Part shown: in pieces, positions 14,802-16,916 of the stretch
How positions within the stretch are numbered: the stretch's first letter is position 1
Layout of the letters: the number at the start of each line of letters is the position of its first letter
From: Methanocellales archaeon
GTDB taxonomy: Archaea > Halobacteriota > UBA148 > JAJOKI01
NCBI GenBank assembly: GCA_021129915.1
Contig: JAJOKI010000071.1
Span: 1-16,916 of the forward strand
Reading direction: 5' to 3'
Length of the DNA: 16,916 bases
The notes under the pieces: model-generated
Databases searched by the model: none
What the model was told of the DNA's origin: nothing
The model's input: only the letters and a program-made list of their open reading frames with translations
Made by a program: the position numbers and the translations under genes

Positions 14802-15955
14802 ATTTTGCACCCCCAATGCTTTGAGCGAAATAGATGAGTTGCATCTTCGTGATCTTGGGAACACGTTCAAGTACCACCGGCCCCCTCCGTTGCGCCTCTT
14901 TGATTGCATTTTCAAGTTTCCATTGCTTTTCAGCATATATCGTAATCAAAGGTTCTCCTTTATTTATGGGGGCGCCGGCGAGCCTGGTGATTTTAATCAG
15001 GCGCTCGTTATCGAACTCGGTGACATATCCATCCGCCGCGGAATGTCATCGCACATTCAACGGAAATGTTTAGGCGTCTGCCGAGTTCGATGAAATCCAT
15101 TGCCAGTTTTCTTCCATCTTCGACCGTATCTATTTTTGTCCCGACGCCGGTCGGTATGTCAATTACGACCAAATCAGCGCCGACTGCGCTCTTTTTAGCC
15201 ATCACCGACGCAAGTACCTGACAGTAGGGGTCGATTGAGAGCGGATATTCCGCTTCGATGATTTTGTCATCTGCTGGCGCGATGTTCGTAGCACCGCCCC
15301 AGGCAATGACTCCCCCTACTTTTTCAGTGTTCGCCTTGACCTCGCTCGCGGATAGATTCACGGGTACGAGTACCTCCTGCGCCCGTAATTGCCCTGGAAC
15401 TCGTTTTGGGGATCAGCAAACCTGCTGCTGCCACTATTGGAACCACCAAAAGCGAAATATGCTGTGCTTGTCCACAATCGGGTGCCCGTCAAGCTCGACT
15501 TTCTCCCCACTATCGACCATCGCCCTGGCCATCCATTCAACCTCATCCATGTCCATCCCATGAATATAGATGGATGTCACGAATGCGGCAAGTTCTATTT
15601 CCGATAAATTCTCATCGGCAATATCCTGGATGATGCTATGAATCTCTTCGCTGCTTAACTTCTTGGCGTCCATCTTCTTCCTGATTAATTCGGTCGATGT
15701 GGGGTGGGCGGTCGGCAATAGCTCGACTTCTTCGCCATTTTTGGTCCTCAGCTTTTTCCAAACCTCGCCATAAACACCGACGACGCCTTTCTGGAGTATG
15801 GTATCCGTTGTCGTGACCATGGCGATGACGCTCTCACTATTTTTAATCTTAACCCGATCACCGGCTCTAAGCCCCAGTTCATTCGCATCGGATAGATTCA
15901 TCACGATTTTATATTTTCCCGCCTCTATATCGAAATTCTTTACAGTGAGTTTCAT
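14734..15955 (-). pseudogene. deoA: AMP phosphorylase pseudogene with four internal deletions
   Basis: Intact AMP phosphorylase (about 500 residues) phosphorolyses AMP to adenine and ribose 1,5-bisphosphate, feeding type III RuBisCO. Here homology runs from ATG 15955 to about 14735 but only some 400 codons remain. The N-domain and IVDKHSI are intact; then the glycine loop GGVPGNK is gone and the frame shifts (near 15455-15460). [20 protein letters not shown] follows in the new frame. Near 15371-15380 the TAD segment is lost and the original frame returns ([50 protein letters not shown]). Near 15033-15043 about 100 residues are lost, the sequence resuming as [20 protein letters not shown]. Near 14951-14962 a further in-frame loss joins INKG to EPLITIYAEKQWKLENA. 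The missing parts carry phosphate-binding and catalytic residues, so no active enzyme is possible. A start-proximal TATA-like element remains. Confidence 0.85.
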
Positions 15956-16007
15956 GTTAATACTTCACAGTTACTTACCACATGAGCTAAAACCTTTTGC
16001 TACAAAG

Positions 16008-16017
16008 GCTATAAAGT
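16008..16017 (-). promoter_or_regulatory. Residual TATA-like element of the AMP phosphorylase gene
   Basis: The minus strand reads ACTTTATAGC about 55 bases before the ATG at 15955, so transcription of the decayed gene may continue. Evidence is composition and spacing only. Confidence 0.3.
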
Positions 16018-16032
16018 GAGTTATAACGGCCT

Positions 16033-16070
16033 TTTGAACGAAACGAGTGATCATTTGAACTTTTTTGAAC
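16033..16070. repeat. Three phased TTTGAAC repeats upstream of the secreted protein gene
   Basis: TTTGAAC occurs at 16033-16039, 16054-16060 and 16064-16070. The start-to-start distances are 21 and 10 bases, close to two and one turns of the helix, so all three copies would face the same side of the DNA. They lie in the 220-base gap between the two divergent genes and may be binding sites for a regulator. Nothing else in the gap looks coding. Confidence 0.5.
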
Positions 16071-16138
16071 AAATAAGGACTATCTCGTACTTTTTGGAAA
16101 AACAAGACCGTAGGAAGCCTTAAATTGTGATAGAGTGT

Positions 16139-16148
16139 ACTATAAAAC
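16139..16148 (+). promoter_or_regulatory. TATA element and ribosome binding site of the secreted protein gene
   Basis: ACTATAAAAC lies here, followed at 16161-16166 by GGAGGT, which has ideal spacing to the ATG at 16176. A start site 25 bases from this TATA would fall inside or just after GGAGGT, so an upstream element around 16118-16127 (CCTTAAATTG) may be the true TATA box. The choice needs transcript data. Confidence 0.4.
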
Positions 16149-16175
16149 GTTAAAAACAACGGAGGTTTGAATGAA

Positions 16176-16916
16176 ATGAAAATGAGAGGAATTCAGAGTA
16201 TAGCGGTGGCTGCTATGCTTCTATTGGCTACAGCTATGCCATCGTTTGCTCAGGAAGGATCAGCAGATGCAGAGGTAAGGATAGCAGTAGAGGTAGCTGG
16301 CACAACCCCGGACAATCCACTTTATGGGCTGGACGTGGCTCTTGACAGAATCAGCCTGTTAATAGCCAGCCTTGAGGGGCCGCAAGCTCACGCTCTGAAA
16401 GGTCTTGAGATAGCCCAAGAGAGATTGGCGGAAGCAGAAGTGATGGCAGAACAAGGGAACTTCGAGGCGATGGCAAGTGCAGAGCAAGAACATAGACACA
16501 TGTTAGCCGTGGTAAAGGAGCGTATCAGGGATATAGAACATGTCAATGCAACCAGGGAGATCGAGATCCAAATCGAATTAGAACGAGAAGTCGCCAGACA
16601 CAGAGAAAATGTCGAGAGATTTGTCAACGAGCTAGAAGTTAGCATCGAGATCGAGGGCAACGTCACGCCAGAACAGATAGCTCTCATCAGCTCTATACTA
16701 AACAGTCTGCAAGTCCAGACCGGCGAAGTGGAAATTGAAATTCGTGGAAGTGGCAAATGTCACAGAGCCGGCGGTGCTAACTCTCGTTGAGCGAGCACAA
16801 ACCAGGTTGGAGCAAGCGCAAACCGCTTTCGAGCAAGGCAACTATGGCGAAGCTTTCGGTCATGCGGTGGCGGCAGAGAAACTGGCAGAGAGTGCAGAAG
16901 AGCTAATGGAAGAAAT
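16176..16916 (+). CDS. Secreted helical-repeat protein (DUF5667-like), frameshifted and cut by window edge
   Basis: The protein begins with a signal peptide (MKMRGIQSIAVAAMLLLATA, cleavage likely after PSFA). TPDNPLYGLDVALDRISLLI follows, typical of archaeal secreted proteins with a DUF5667-like helical domain. A glutamate- and alanine-rich helical unit (LEIAQERLAEAEVMAEQGNF) and a long charged helix come next. The first frame ends at TGA 16790 after the unlikely tail GSGKCHRAGGANSR. In the +1 frame from about 16744 the text continues naturally to the edge: VEVANVTEPAVLTLVERAQT, then RLEQAQTAFEQGNYGEAF, a second copy of the helical unit. So a frameshift near 16740 splits one gene. It may be real or a sequencing error. 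The start is ATG at 16176 because GGAGGT ends 9 bases before it. The function is not known. Confidence 0.7.

Noticed and set aside
1..16916. CRISPR arrays, tRNA or rRNA genes
   Set aside because: No regular repeat-spacer series, no cloverleaf-like arms with a T-loop signature and no rRNA-like sequence were seen in the intergenic stretches read.

Overview
The window looks like a chromosomal stretch from a euryarchaeon, probably a methanogen, an anaerobic methane/alkane oxidiser (ANME-like) or a close relative. The evidence is a Hel308 helicase next to a KEOPS Cgi121 subunit, coenzyme F420 genes (cofC, cofG, cofH), the separate-subunit FGAM synthetase purS-purL-purQ, an archaeal-type cytochrome c maturation cluster whose CcmE carries a CxxxY heme site, and TATA-box promoters with short leaders. 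The lineage is inferred from gene content only.

Layout. Positions 1-479 hold the 5' part of a membrane-anchored protein of unknown function (minus strand, TTG start). Positions 527-1274 hold a VapBC-like toxin-antitoxin pair (minus). This pair is bracketed by two identical 24-bp copies of a near-palindromic sequence, each lying just upstream of a gene outside the pair. Next come hel308 (1388-3583, plus) and cgi121 (3634-4137, plus). The F420 block follows: cofC (minus) fires away from cofG-cofH (plus) across a 44-bp divergent promoter with one shared TATA element. purS-purL-purQ (6813-10221, plus) then form a tight purine operon.

From 13817 down to 10258 the minus strand carries cytochrome c maturation genes. 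In transcription order these are a tiny, easily missed ccmD-like gene, ccmE, a stretch holding a broken two-helix membrane protein gene, a split ccmF (N-half with the WWD motif, then C-half), and a previously uncharacterised-looking accessory protein. That accessory protein has a secreted HxHxH...HxC motif, one membrane helix and two copies of a cytoplasmic helical repeat. No ccmA, ccmB or ccmC is seen here. A nitroreductase (13921-14436, plus) faces a short chorismate-lyase-like protein (14439-14801, minus).

The AMP phosphorylase gene (14734-15955, minus) is a pseudogene with four internal losses; the first two remove the phosphate-binding glycine loop and the TAD motif. The window ends in a secreted helical-repeat protein (16176 to the edge, plus) interrupted by a frameshift near 16740, preceded by a promoter region with three helically phased TTTGAAC repeats.

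No single striking new defence or mobile system was found. The strongest leads are the ccm-linked accessory protein with its histidine cluster, the repeat-bracketed toxin-antitoxin module, and the decaying AMP phosphorylase.
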